64,000 nt of DNA, taken from positions 1 to 64,000 of the forward strand of contig NZ_JANWTC010000003.1 of the NCBI RefSeq assembly GCF_024919295.1. The letters run 5' to 3'. Below the pieces are notes generated by a model. The model did no database searches and was not told the origin of the DNA. It saw only the letters and a list, made by a program, of their open reading frames with translations. The translations under genes and the position numbers were made by a program. This document shows positions 52,129 to 60,749 of the stretch, in pieces (position 1 is the stretch's first letter; every line of letters starts with the position of its first letter). This DNA comes from Corynebacterium lemuris. Lineage in GTDB: Bacteria; Actinomycetota; Actinomycetes; Mycobacteriales; Mycobacteriaceae.

Positions 52129-53523
52129 GTGGCAGCCACGGATTCTTCAGGCAATGCAGCGACTGACAACGCGGAGACGACCGCTGCGTCGGCCGCCGAC
52201 ACTCCGGTGAAGAAGGCCGCCAAGAAGGTGGCCAAGAAGACGGCCCGCAAGGTCGCCAAGAAGACTGCGCGCAAGGTGGCGAAGAAGAGCACCGGAACGG
52301 CGGTCAAGAAGACCGCCAAGAAGGCTGTGCGCAAGACAGCCGCCAAGGCCACGACCAAGGTCGAGACCGAGGTTGAGGATCTTGAGGATGAGCTCGACGA
52401 CGAGGAGCGCGAGCCCGAGGAGGTCGACTTCGACGAGGAGAACCTCGACGAGGACGACGAACTCGATGCCGACTCCGAGGAAGATGAGGAGGAAGAAGAG
52501 GAGAAGGAGGACGAAGGTGCCTCCGTCTGGGACGAGGACGAGTCCGCTGCCCTGCGCCAGGCGCGTAAGGATGCCGAACTCACCGCCTCCGCCGACTCCG
52601 TCCGCGCCTACCTCAAGCAGATCGGCAAGGTCGCACTGCTCAATGCGGAGCAGGAGGTTTCCCTGGCCAAGCGCATCGAGGCCGGTCTCTACGCCACCTA
52701 CCGCATGGAGCAGATGGAGGAGGCCTTCGCCGCCGGTGACAAGGACGCGAAGCTGACGCCCGCCGTCAAGCGTGACCTGCGGGCCATCGCACGCGACGGG
52801 CGCAAAGCCAAGAACCACCTGCTGGAGGCCAACCTCCGCCTCGTGGTCTCCCTGGCCAAGCGTTACACCGGCCGCGGCATGGCCTTCCTGGACCTGATCC
52901 AGGAGGGCAACCTCGGACTGATCCGTGCCGTGGAGAAGTTCGACTACTCCAAGGGCTACAAGTTCTCCACCTACGCCACGTGGTGGATCCGCCAGGCCAT
53001 CACCCGCGCCATGGCTGACCAGGCCCGCACCATCCGTATCCCGGTGCACATGGTGGAGGTCATCAACAAGCTGGGCCGTATCCAGCGTGAGCTCCTCCAG
53101 GATCTCGGCCGCGAGCCCACTCCGCTGGAGCTGGCCAAGGAGATGGACATCACCGAGGAGAAGGTCCTCGAGATCCAGCAGTACGCCCGTGAGCCGATCT
53201 CCCTGGACCAGACCATCGGTGATGAAGGTGATTCCCAGCTCGGTGACTTCATCGAGGACTCCGAGGCCGTCGTCGCCGTCGACGCCGTCTCCTTCACCCT
53301 CCTGCAGGATCAGCTGCAGGACGTCCTGCAGACGCTGTCTGAGCGTGAGGCGGGTGTGGTCCGTCTGCGCTTCGGCCTGACCGACGGCATGCCGCGCACC
53401 CTCGACGAGATCGGCCAGGTCTACGGGGTGACCCGTGAACGCATCCGTCAGATCGAGTCGAAGACGATGTCCAAGCTGCGTCATCCCTCGCGTTCGCAGG
53501 TGCTGCGCGACTACCTGGACTAG
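52129..53523 (+). CDS. sigA: Primary RNA polymerase sigma factor SigA
   Basis: A 464-residue housekeeping sigma factor. Residues about 25-75 are a Lys/Ala repeat of the KKxAKK type, and 80-135 are strongly acidic; both are variable tails of actinobacterial SigA. The conserved core starts near 155 with region 1.2 ([20 protein letters not shown]), region 2 ([40 protein letters not shown]), region 3 and region 4.2 ([20 protein letters not shown]). GTG 52129 follows GAAAGGGC; an upstream start at 52012 would overlap the promoter. Confidence 0.97.
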   Translation: MAATDSSGNAATDNAETTAASAADTPVKKAAKKVAKKTARKVAKKTARKVAKKSTGTAVKKTAKKAVRKTAAKATTKVETEVEDLEDELDDEEREPEEVDFDEENLDEDDELDADSEEDEEEEEEKEDEGASVWDEDESAALRQARKDAELTASADSVRAYLKQIGKVALLNAEQEVSLAKRIEAGLYATYRMEQMEEAFAAGDKDAKLTPAVKRDLRAIARDGRKAKNHLLEANLRLVVSLAKRYTGRGMAFLDLIQEGNLGLIRAVEKFDYSKGYKFSTYATWWIRQAITRAMADQARTIRIPVHMVEVINKLGRIQRELLQDLGREPTPLELAKEMDITEEKVLEIQQYAREPISLDQTIGDEGDSQLGDFIEDSEAVVAVDAVSFTLLQDQLQDVLQTLSEREAGVVRLRFGLTDGMPRTLDEIGQVYGVTRERIRQIESKTMSKLRHPSRSQVLRDYLD

Positions 53524-53544
53524 TCGCCCGACACTGTCTGTCTG

Positions 53545-53588
53545 CCGCGGGCGCACACCCCTCACCGGATGTGCGCCCGCGGTTTTTT
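53545..53588 (+). terminator. Strong intrinsic terminator of sigA
   Basis: A perfect 13-base-pair stem, CCGCGGGCGCACA (53545-53557) with 53570-53582, is followed by TTTTTT. Confidence 0.95.
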
Positions 53589-53620
53589 CGTGCCCTCCTC
53601 CGACAGGATGCACAGGGAGC

Positions 53621-53656
53621 GCAAATTTGCACGAGGTGTGCACGTATCCATAGAGT
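53621..53656 (+). promoter_or_regulatory. Promoter and possible operator of the MMPL exporter
   Basis: TTGCAC (53627-53632), 18 bases and TAGAGT (53651-53656) form the promoter. Two inverted repeats overlap the -35: GCAAATTTGC (53621-53630) and TGCAC-n5-GTGCA (53628-53642). They could be the site of the TetR protein encoded behind the exporter. Confidence 0.5.
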
Positions 53657-53701
53657 AGGAGGGTCATATCCTCCCCCACCCCCTGAAAGGTCTGCCCACC
53701 C

Positions 53702-56041
53702 ATGGCACGATTCCTCTACCGACTGGGCAGTTCCGCCTACCGCCGGTCCTGGCCCTTCCTCGCCTTCTGGTTGGTTCTGCTGATCGCCGTCGGGGCCCTG
53801 GCGGGCGCATTCGCCAAGTCGCCGTCGACCACCTTCACCATCCCCGGGCTCGACTCGGTGGTGACCATGGAGAAGATGCAGGAGCGCTTCCCCGGTGCCG
53901 AGGACGCCACCAACGCCCCCACCGGCAACATCGTCATCCAGGCGCCGGAGGGTGCGACGCTCACCGACCCGCAGGTGCAGGCGCAGGTCGACGAGATGCT
54001 CGCCGAGGTCCGTGGCGCCGGTGTACTCAGCGAACCGGAGACCATCGTCGATCCGGTCCTGGCCGCCCAGGGGGTCGCCGCCCAGATGACCCCGCAGCTG
54101 CAGGCGCAGGGTGTCCCGGAGCAGAAGATCGCCGCCGACGTGGCCGCGGTCAGCCCCCTGAGCCAGGATGAGACCACGGGCATCGTCAGCGTCCGCTTCG
54201 ACTCCGCCTCCCTCATGGATATCCCCGCCGAGGACGTCACCGCCGTGACCGGGATCCTCGACCGCTACGACGAGGGGGATCTCACCGTCGTCTACAACGG
54301 CAACGCCTTCGGTGCCGCCTCCGGCGACATCGAGATGACCTCCGAGCTCATCGGTCTGGCCGTCGCCGCCCTCGTGCTGCTGATCACCTTCGGTTCCGTC
54401 GTGGCCGCCGGCATGCCCCTGGTCTCCGCCATCGTGGGCGTGGGCATCGGTATCCTGGGTATCCAGCTGACCACCGCAGTCAGTGACGACATCAACGAGA
54501 TGACCCCGATCCTGGCCTCCATGATCGGTCTGGCGGTCGGCATCGACTATGCCCTGTTCATCGTCTCGCGTTTCCGGACCGAGCTGATCAAGGCCTCCGG
54601 TGCCAATGACGTCACCCCGAAGGAGCTGGCCCAGCGGCTGCGGGAGCTGGACAAGGAGACCCGCGCGCACGCCATGGGCATGGCCGTGGGCACCGCCGGT
54701 TCGGCGGTCATCTTCGCCGGTCTGACGGTCCTCATCGCCCTGTCGGCGCTGTCGATCATCAATATCCCCTTCCTCACCGCCATGGCGCTGGGCGCCGCCG
54801 CAACCGTGGCGCTCGCCGTGCTCATCGCCCTGTCCTTCCTGCCCGCCCTCATGGGTCTGCTGGGCACCCGGGCCTTCGCCGTCCGCTTCCCCGGGGTCAA
54901 GGCCCCGGACCCGGAGGACGACAACCCGACCATGGGTCTGCGCTGGGTGCGCCGCATCCGCAGGCGCCCGGTCGCCCACCTGATCGCCGGTGTCCTGCTG
55001 CTGGGTGTACTCGCCATCCCGGCCTCCTCCATGCGCCTGGCCATGCCCACCGACGGCTCCGCCACCCCGGGCACCCCGCCGCGCATCGCGCATGAGATCA
55101 CCGCCGACGCCTTCGGACCGGGCCGTGACGCCCCCATGATCGCGCTCATCGACACCGCCGACCTCCCCGCCGAGGAGCGCCCCCTGGCGTTCGGGGCGGG
55201 CGTCGAGAAGTTCCTCGGTGTCGAGGGTGTGCGCAACGCCCAGGTCGTGGCCACCACGGAGGACTTCAGCGCCGCCCAGGTGCTGATCACCCCGGCGTAC
55301 GGCGCCACCGACCCAGAGACCTCGCAGACACTGCAGGCACTGCGTGAGGCGGCCGTCGACTTCGAGGCGGAGACCGGCGCCACCTACGGCATCACCGGTG
55401 CCACCCCGATCTTCGACGACATCTCCGACCGCCTCGGCGATGTGCTCATCCCCTATATCGGCATCGTCCTGCTGCTGGCCTTCCTCGTCCTGCTGCTGGT
55501 CTTCCGTTCGATCTGGGTGCCGCTGATCGCCGCCCTCGGTTTCGGCCTGTCCGTCGCCGCGACCTTCGGCGTCACCGTGGCCATCTTCCAGGAGGGCTGG
55601 CTCGGCCTGATCTCTGATCCGCAGCCGCTGCTGAGCTTCCTGCCGATCATCCTCATCGGGCTCGTCTTCGGCCTGGCCATGGACTACCAGGTTTTCCTGG
55701 TCACCCGCATGCGCGAGGGCTGGACACACGGCAAGACCGCCGGCAACGCCACCGCCAACGGCTTCAAGCACGGCGCCCGCGTGGTCACCGCCGCCGCCCT
55801 GATCATGATCTCCGTGTTCGCGGCCTTCATGATGCAGGACATGGCCTTCATCAAGACCATGGGCTTCGCCCTGGCCGCGGCCGTGTTCTTCGATGCCTTC
55901 ATCGTCCGCATGCTCATCATCCCGGCGACGATGTTCCTTCTCGACGAGCGCGCCTGGTGGCTGCCGCGCTGGCTGGACCGGATCCTGCCGAAGGTCGACG
56001 TCGAGGGCGAGGGCATCCGGGACCTGGAACCCGCCCGATAG
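53702..56041 (+). CDS. MMPL/RND-family membrane transporter
   Basis: A 779-residue protein with about eleven membrane helices and two extracytoplasmic loops (residues about 35-190 and 440-570). It belongs to the MMPL group, which exports lipids or drugs by proton motive force. The proton-relay motifs are GLAVGIDYALFIVSRFRTEL (about residue 278) and FGLAMDYQVFLVTRMREG (about 660). The size is that of YdfJ-type members, smaller than MmpL3. Its stop overlaps the -10 of the following TetR gene. It may be a detoxification or envelope lipid exporter. Confidence 0.88.
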   Translation: MARFLYRLGSSAYRRSWPFLAFWLVLLIAVGALAGAFAKSPSTTFTIPGLDSVVTMEKMQERFPGAEDATNAPTGNIVIQAPEGATLTDPQVQAQVDEMLAEVRGAGVLSEPETIVDPVLAAQGVAAQMTPQLQAQGVPEQKIAADVAAVSPLSQDETTGIVSVRFDSASLMDIPAEDVTAVTGILDRYDEGDLTVVYNGNAFGAASGDIEMTSELIGLAVAALVLLITFGSVVAAGMPLVSAIVGVGIGILGIQLTTAVSDDINEMTPILASMIGLAVGIDYALFIVSRFRTELIKASGANDVTPKELAQRLRELDKETRAHAMGMAVGTAGSAVIFAGLTVLIALSALSIINIPFLTAMALGAAATVALAVLIALSFLPALMGLLGTRAFAVRFPGVKAPDPEDDNPTMGLRWVRRIRRRPVAHLIAGVLLLGVLAIPASSMRLAMPTDGSATPGTPPRIAHEITADAFGPGRDAPMIALIDTADLPAEERPLAFGAGVEKFLGVEGVRNAQVVATTEDFSAAQVLITPAYGATDPETSQTLQALREAAVDFEAETGATYGITGATPIFDDISDRLGDVLIPYIGIVLLLAFLVLLLVFRSIWVPLIAALGFGLSVAATFGVTVAIFQEGWLGLISDPQPLLSFLPIILIGLVFGLAMDYQVFLVTRMREGWTHGKTAGNATANGFKHGARVVTAAALIMISVFAAFMMQDMAFIKTMGFALAAAVFFDAFIVRMLIIPATMFLLDERAWWLPRWLDRILPKVDVEGEGIRDLEPAR

Positions 56042-56053
56042 ACTCAGGCCATC

Positions 56054-56671
56054 ATGTCCGGACTCCGAGAAACCAAGAAGGCCGCCACCCGCGCCCAGAT
56101 CGCGCGGGCGGCGGCCCGTCTCGCCCTCGATCAGGGGGCGGAGGGGTTGACCGTGGCGGCCGTCTCCGAGGCAGCCGGGGTCTCCGCCCGTACCTTCCAC
56201 AACTACTTCGCCGCCATGGACGAGGCACTGCGGGAATTCCTGGTCACCCGCGTCGCCGACCTCATCGGCCGGCTCCGTCAGGCACCGGCGGAGGCCACCT
56301 TATTCGAGGCGGTGGAGTGGGTGCTGATCACCGGGCTGTGGGAGACCGGGGACGACGACAACGCACTCGACTCCTTCGCGACGCTGTTCCGGCTCTCCGA
56401 TGTGCTGCACACCCTCCAGGGGGCGGCAGCCTGGGGACAGCTGGATGAACAGCTGCGCCCCCTCTTCGAGAAGCTGGCCAACCGCACCTCCCACCTCTCC
56501 CCCTTCGAATCCCGGGTGGCGGTGAAGGTGGCGGTCACCATCGCCCAGACCGCCCTCGAGAGCTACTACGCCCTGCCCGCACCCCGCGATCCCGGAGAGG
56601 CCGAGCAGCTGATCCGCCGGGCCTTCGATATGGTGCGCCTGTCAGATCAGGGCAGTGCCGAACGGCCGTAG
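56054..56671 (+). CDS. TetR-family transcriptional regulator
   Basis: A 205-residue repressor. The N-terminal helix-turn-helix is seen in TRAQIARAAARLALDQGAEG, then LTVAAVSEAAGVSARTFHNYF (residues about 12-55). The C-terminal ligand domain is not typed. It starts 12 bases after the MMPL gene, with TAGACT 9 bases upstream of the ATG as a possible own -10. It is probably the repressor of the exporter, acting on the repeats near 53621-53642. It overlaps the pseudogene behind it by 25 bases. Confidence 0.85.
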   Translation: MSGLRETKKAATRAQIARAAARLALDQGAEGLTVAAVSEAAGVSARTFHNYFAAMDEALREFLVTRVADLIGRLRQAPAEATLFEAVEWVLITGLWETGDDDNALDSFATLFRLSDVLHTLQGAAAWGQLDEQLRPLFEKLANRTSHLSPFESRVAVKVAVTIAQTALESYYALPAPRDPGEAEQLIRRAFDMVRLSDQGSAERP

Positions 56672-57540
56672 GCCAGGCGCCGGTGGACCCGTTCGACGGG
56701 CCCCGGCCAGCCCCGCAGGTCCCACACCAGCGTGGGAAACCAGACGCCCACCCCCAGTGCCATCTGCCCCGGGATCCCCGGCCCGGTGAGCATGCCGAAA
56801 CCGGTGTTGAGACTGTCCAGCGGCACCTCCAACCCCGATGGCCGCCAACCCCCAGGGCAGGCCGAGACGCAGCACCACCAGCCCCGCGACCACCACCCAG
56901 GTGCGTAGCAGCGCGCGGCGGGCCCACACCAGGCCGAAGATCATCAGCGGCAGGAGCACGAGCACCGTCACGGGTTCGGCGACCAGGTTCCCGCCGCGGA
57001 TGGCGAGGTTGGTGGCGATGTAACCGAGGTAGGTCTCCGCTTGCCCGACTGGAGCACGGCAACTACGGCCGTGAAGCTGAAGAAGCTGATGCTCAGGCCG
57101 AGAAGCAGCCAGGCGATGACCATGAGAACACGGTCGTACAGCGGAATCAGGGCGATCAGGAGCAGCGCGGTGACCGCGTACTGCGCGATAATGTCGCCGG
57201 AGAAGAGCAGGACCAGGTGCAGCACACTGATCACCCCGAGCAGGAGATAACGCCGCCACAGCAGCCGTTGCACCCACCGCCGGGGCAGACCGCGGCGCAG
57301 CAGACTCTGCGCGAGCAGGCCGATCCCGAAGCCGAGGAGCATGGTGAACATGGCGTGCAGGACCACCGCCAGGTTATCCACCCGGCTGCCCGGATCCCGG
57401 ACTTCTCCGAAATCAGCGGCATAACCGGCCCCGCCGGAGATGATCCAACCGGTGGTGATGTTGGCCAGGGCGATGCCCGGCAGGGCCACACCCCGGGCGA
57501 TGTCCGGCGCAAGATACCGCGTGGATAGCGCGGTGCTCAT
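56647..57540 (-). pseudogene. DUF418-like membrane protein, two frameshifts
   Basis: The reading frame starts at ATG 57540 (STALSTRYLAPDIARGVALPGI) and encodes membrane helices up to SFTAVVAVLQ near 57050. Coding then continues in a second frame (GQAETYLGYIATNLAIRGGN ... GLPWGLAAIGV) down to about 56840, and in a third frame (EVPLDSLNTGFGMLTGPGIP ... FPTLVWDLRGW) to the stop at 56647. Together the three parts make a normal DUF418-type membrane protein of about 295 residues. Two small indels, near 57045 and near 56838, break it. A sequencing error is possible but two are less likely. Confidence 0.75.
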
Positions 57541-57546
57541 CGACGG

Positions 57547-58059
57547 CTAGTTCGCCCCACCGGACCACTCGTTGAGGGCGTCCTCGATGCACTGCTGCTG
57601 CGCGCCCGGATCTGTCAGCGTCACACAGTCGCCGATGCCTGACTCAGTGACCAGCATGCTCATGAGCACCCAGAAGACCACAGAGAGAAGGATGCCGATG
57701 ATGGACATGACCAGACCGGCGACCGACATGCCGGTCCGGCGGGCCGGCCCGCTGAGGCTCCGACCCCGGACGATGGCGATCACGCCGAGGATCAGGCCGA
57801 TGATGCCGGGGATGAAGGCGAAGGCGGTCAGGACGATACTGACGCCCATGAGCAGGGCGAGGATACCCACGCCCAGAGCCCACGGGGCGACGCGGTTGGG
57901 TGTCTCCGCCATCGCCCAGGTGGAGCCGGAGACAGGGCCGGAACCGTATCCCGGGGTGGAACCGTAGGCGGGTGGCTGCCCCGACGCCTGTTCCGGGTTG
58001 CCGGAGGGGTACTGGTAGGCGCCGAAATTGGGCTGCTGCGGGTCGTTCGGGTTGGTCAT
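57547..58059 (-). CDS. DUF4190 membrane protein with Pro/Gln/Tyr-rich N-terminus
   Basis: A 170-residue protein. Residues 1-55 are of low complexity (Pro, Gln, Gly, Tyr, Ser). Two membrane helices follow (about 60-90, LGVGILALLMGVSIVLTAFA, and 108-135, MSVAGLVMSIIGILLSVVFW), with GLILGVIAIVRGR between them. The C-terminal extracytoplasmic part has two cysteines (IGDCVTLTDPGAQQQCIEDA). DUF4190 proteins are of unknown function. It lies 6 bases before the broken DUF418-like gene, on the same strand. Confidence 0.82.
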   Translation of the reverse strand: MTNPNDPQQPNFGAYQYPSGNPEQASGQPPAYGSTPGYGSGPVSGSTWAMAETPNRVAPWALGVGILALLMGVSIVLTAFAFIPGIIGLILGVIAIVRGRSLSGPARRTGMSVAGLVMSIIGILLSVVFWVLMSMLVTESGIGDCVTLTDPGAQQQCIEDALNEWSGGAN

Positions 58060-58194
58060 GGAGATGTCCCTCTCAGTGCCGGTGGGTCAGAGATCTTGCT
58101 CCCCACCACACTAACCGTCCCTGGCTCCCGAAGCTGCCCGGTTCGCCCGGAATCCGGGCAGAATGCGGGTAATCCCCGAGGACTCCCTGACCGG

Positions 58195-59925
58195 CTACCA
58201 GCGACGCAGATAGGCGATGCGGTCGCGCAGCTGCTCGGCGGTGCACAGCGCGGTGGGCGGCCCGCCGCAGGCGTTGCGCGCCTCGGTGTGGATCGCACCG
58301 TGTGGCCGACCGGTGCGTCCGGCAGTGATGGAGACGATGGCGTTGAGTTCCTTGCGCAGCTGTGGGATCTCATCACTGGCCACCCGCTCCGCGGCGGCCA
58401 CATTGCCGGCCGAGCGGCGGGCCTCCGCATCGGCACGGGCGATCTCCTCCCGGCGGCGTTCCTGCTCATCGCGGGCGTCGAGCTGCTCCTCCTGCCGCTT
58501 GCGCAGCAGGGCCTTCATCTGGTCGGCGTCGAGAAGCCCGGGCAGGCCGAGGTAGTCGGCCTCCTCGTCGGAGCCGGCGAAGGTGGCGGTGCCGTAGGTG
58601 GAACCGTCGTAGATCAACGAATCGAGTTCCGCTTCAGCGCCGAGGGATTCGTAGGCGGGTTCCTCGTCCTGCTCGTTCTCCTCCCGGTTGGCCTCCGCGA
58701 GGGCCTCGTCATCCCAGCCCTGCTCGGGGCGGTCGGGCTTGCCCAGGACGTGGTCGCGCGAGGTCTCCAGCTTCTCGGCCAGCTCCAGCAGGACCGGCAC
58801 GGAGGGCAGGAAGACCGAGGCCGTCTCCCCCGGCATGCGGGAACGCACGAAACGGCCGATGGCCTGCGCGAAGAACAGTGGTGTGGCCGCGGAGGTGGCG
58901 TAGACGCCGACGGCCAGACGCGGGACGTCCACACCCTCAGAGACCATGCGCACCGCGACCATCCACTCGTCGGTGGAGTTGGAGAACTCCTCGATGCGTT
59001 CCGAGGAGCCGGGCTCATCGGAGAGGATGACCGCCACGGGGGTCGAGGACATCTCCGTCAGGATCTTCGCGTAGGCGCGCGCGGTCTTCGTGTCCGTGGC
59101 GATGACCAGTCCGCCGGCGTCGGGCATGTTCCTGCGCAGCTGCTGCAGGCGGGTGTGGGCGGCCTGCAGCACAGCCGGGATCCAGTCACCCCGCGGGTCC
59201 AGGGCCGTCTTCCAGGCCCGTGCCGTCTGCTCGGCGTTGAGCGGTTCACCCAGGCGGGCGGCGTACTCCTCGCCGGCGGAGGTGCGCCAGCGGGCCTCTC
59301 CGGAATAGGCGAGGAAGACGACCGGACGCACAACACCGTCGGCGAGCGCATCCGAGTAGCCGTAGGTGTGGTCCGCCCGGGAGACGAGGTGCCCCTCGCC
59401 GTCCTCCTCGTAGCGCACGAAGGGGATCTGGGAATCATCCGAACGGAAGGGGGTGCCCGTCAGGGACAGGCGGTGCTCCGCATCGGAGTAGGCCTCCCGG
59501 ATGCCGTCGCCCCAGCTCTTGGCGTCACCGCCGTGGTGGATCTCGTCGAGGACCACCAGGGAACGTTTCGCCGAGGTCACGGCATGATGCTTATAGGGGT
59601 GCATCGACACCTGGGCGTAGGTCACCACCACACCGTCGTAGGCGGGGTTGACCGCCGAGGCATTGGTGAAATACGGGTCCAGCGCCAGGCCCACGCGGGC
59701 GGCCGCCTGGGACCACTGGATCTTCAGGTGCTCGGTGGGCACGACGACGATGATCCGCTCGACCAGCCGCGTGGACTTCAGTTCCATCGCCACACGCAGC
59801 GCAAACGTGGTCTTGCCAGCTCCCGGGGTCGCCACCGCCAGGAAATCCTTCGGTTTGTGGAGCAGGAACTTCGTCAGCGCCGTCCGCTGCCAGGCGCGGA
59901 GCTGCCCCTTGCCGCCACCACTCAC
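58195..59925 (-). CDS. DEAD/DEAH-box helicase
   Basis: A 576-residue superfamily 2 helicase. Walker A is ATPGAGKTTFALRVA (about residue 32), motif II is VVLDEIHHGGD (about 125), motif III LSLTGTPFRSDD (about 153), and motif VI FAQAIGRFVRSRMPG (about 350). The C-terminal third has a long charged helix (KRQEEQLDARDEQERRREE, about 480-510) that may be a coiled coil. It resembles XPB/UvsW-like DNA helicases in the early part; the target is unknown. It is a conserved gene near sigB in Corynebacterium. Confidence 0.88.
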   Translation of the reverse strand: MSGGGKGQLRAWQRTALTKFLLHKPKDFLAVATPGAGKTTFALRVAMELKSTRLVERIIVVVPTEHLKIQWSQAAARVGLALDPYFTNASAVNPAYDGVVVTYAQVSMHPYKHHAVTSAKRSLVVLDEIHHGGDAKSWGDGIREAYSDAEHRLSLTGTPFRSDDSQIPFVRYEEDGEGHLVSRADHTYGYSDALADGVVRPVVFLAYSGEARWRTSAGEEYAARLGEPLNAEQTARAWKTALDPRGDWIPAVLQAAHTRLQQLRRNMPDAGGLVIATDTKTARAYAKILTEMSSTPVAVILSDEPGSSERIEEFSNSTDEWMVAVRMVSEGVDVPRLAVGVYATSAATPLFFAQAIGRFVRSRMPGETASVFLPSVPVLLELAEKLETSRDHVLGKPDRPEQGWDDEALAEANREENEQDEEPAYESLGAEAELDSLIYDGSTYGTATFAGSDEEADYLGLPGLLDADQMKALLRKRQEEQLDARDEQERRREEIARADAEARRSAGNVAAAERVASDEIPQLRKELNAIVSITAGRTGRPHGAIHTEARNACGGPPTALCTAEQLRDRIAYLRRW

Positions 59926-60173
59926 TTCTTACGCAGGCCCTTGTAGATCCGTTCGCAGTCGGGGCAGACCGGCGACCCCGGCTTGGCCTGCTTGGTCACG
60001 GGGAAGGTCTCACCGCACAGGGCGACAACCATGTTGCCGCTCACCGCGGAATCGACGATCTGGTTCTTCTTGACATAGTGGAAGAACTTCGGGGTGCCGT
60101 CGTCGAGGTCGGTGTCTTCCCTGATGTCTGGACGTTCGATGGTCTTCGTACTCGTTCTCACCTGACCCATCAT
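59922..60173 (-). CDS. DUF3039 protein
   Basis: An 83-residue conserved actinobacterial protein. RPDIREDTDLDDGTPKFFHY and VKKNQIVDSAVSGNMVVALC are the family pattern. Two Cys pairs appear partly (ALCGETF and SPVCPDCERIYKG), so it may bind zinc. Function unknown. The stop overlaps the helicase ATG by 4 bases. Start is unsure: ATG 60173, ATG 60170 or GTG 60161 are all possible. The same gene pair DUF3039/DUF3099 stands near sigB in Mycobacterium (Rv2708c/Rv2709). Confidence 0.83.
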   Translation of the reverse strand: MMGQVRTSTKTIERPDIREDTDLDDGTPKFFHYVKKNQIVDSAVSGNMVVALCGETFPVTKQAKPGSPVCPDCERIYKGLRKK

Positions 60174-60202
60174 GCCCCACTCTGCCCGGAAAAGGCACAC
60201 AG

Positions 60203-60218
60203 GGCTATCTTGATAGCC
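60203..60218 (+). promoter_or_regulatory. Palindrome and -10 box at the DUF3099 start
   Basis: GGCTATC-TT-GATAGCC is a perfect 7+2+7 palindrome ending directly at ATG 60219. It contains TATCTT (60206-60211), a -10 box 7 bases before the ATG. It may be an operator in the short gap between two divergent genes. Confidence 0.45.
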
Positions 60219-60749
60219 ATGGATCAGGACCGTTTCGACACAGTCGACGACCCCGGCGCCGGAGAAGGTGGGAAGGCGGGGCGCAGATTCCGGCTGACCA
60301 GACGTCGCGCGGAGCTGATCACCGACGCCCGCCGTTCCCCCGCCGAGGATCTGCGCCGCCGGGAGCGCATGTACTCGTGGTTGCAGGGCGCCCGGCTGCC
60401 CGCCCTGCTGATCAGTGCCGGCAGTTACATCTGGCTGGGTGACTGGCTCCTCTCCGGCCTGCTGTTCATCATCTCCGTGCCGTTGCCCTGGATCGCCGTG
60501 GTCATCGCCAACGGCAAGGGCGAGCCCCGCGACAAGCGCACCCGCTCGGTGTACAAACCGCAGGCCACCCGCGAGTACAACGCCCACCTGGCTGCAGAAG
60601 CCGCCCGGCACGCCGAACTGGAGGCCGGGGAACGTCCCTCGCTGCCGCCCGGCGAAGACGGGGAGGAGCACGAGGTGATCGACAACATGCCCGACGCCGC
60701 GCCTGACACTGAATCAGACCCCGATGAGAATCCGAAGGACGACAAGTGA
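60219..60749 (+). CDS. DUF3099 membrane protein
   Basis: A 176-residue protein with two adjacent membrane helices (about residues 62-100, ARLPALLISAGSYIWLGDWL and LLFIISVPLPWIAVVIANG). The preceding segment RRRAELITDARRSPAEDLRR is the DUF3099 pattern. The C-terminus is acidic and probably unstructured. It is divergent from DUF3039 and overlaps the methyltransferase gene by 4 bases (GTGA). Function unknown. Confidence 0.83.
   Translation: MDQDRFDTVDDPGAGEGGKAGRRFRLTRRRAELITDARRSPAEDLRRRERMYSWLQGARLPALLISAGSYIWLGDWLLSGLLFIISVPLPWIAVVIANGKGEPRDKRTRSVYKPQATREYNAHLAAEAARHAELEAGERPSLPPGEDGEEHEVIDNMPDAAPDTESDPDENPKDDK

Noticed and set aside
53294-56200. A 968-codon open frame on the minus strand
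   Set aside because: It is antisense to the MMPL transporter and sigA end, its product is a Gly/Asp/Val/His-rich mixture without a domain, and the sense strand encodes recognisable proteins.
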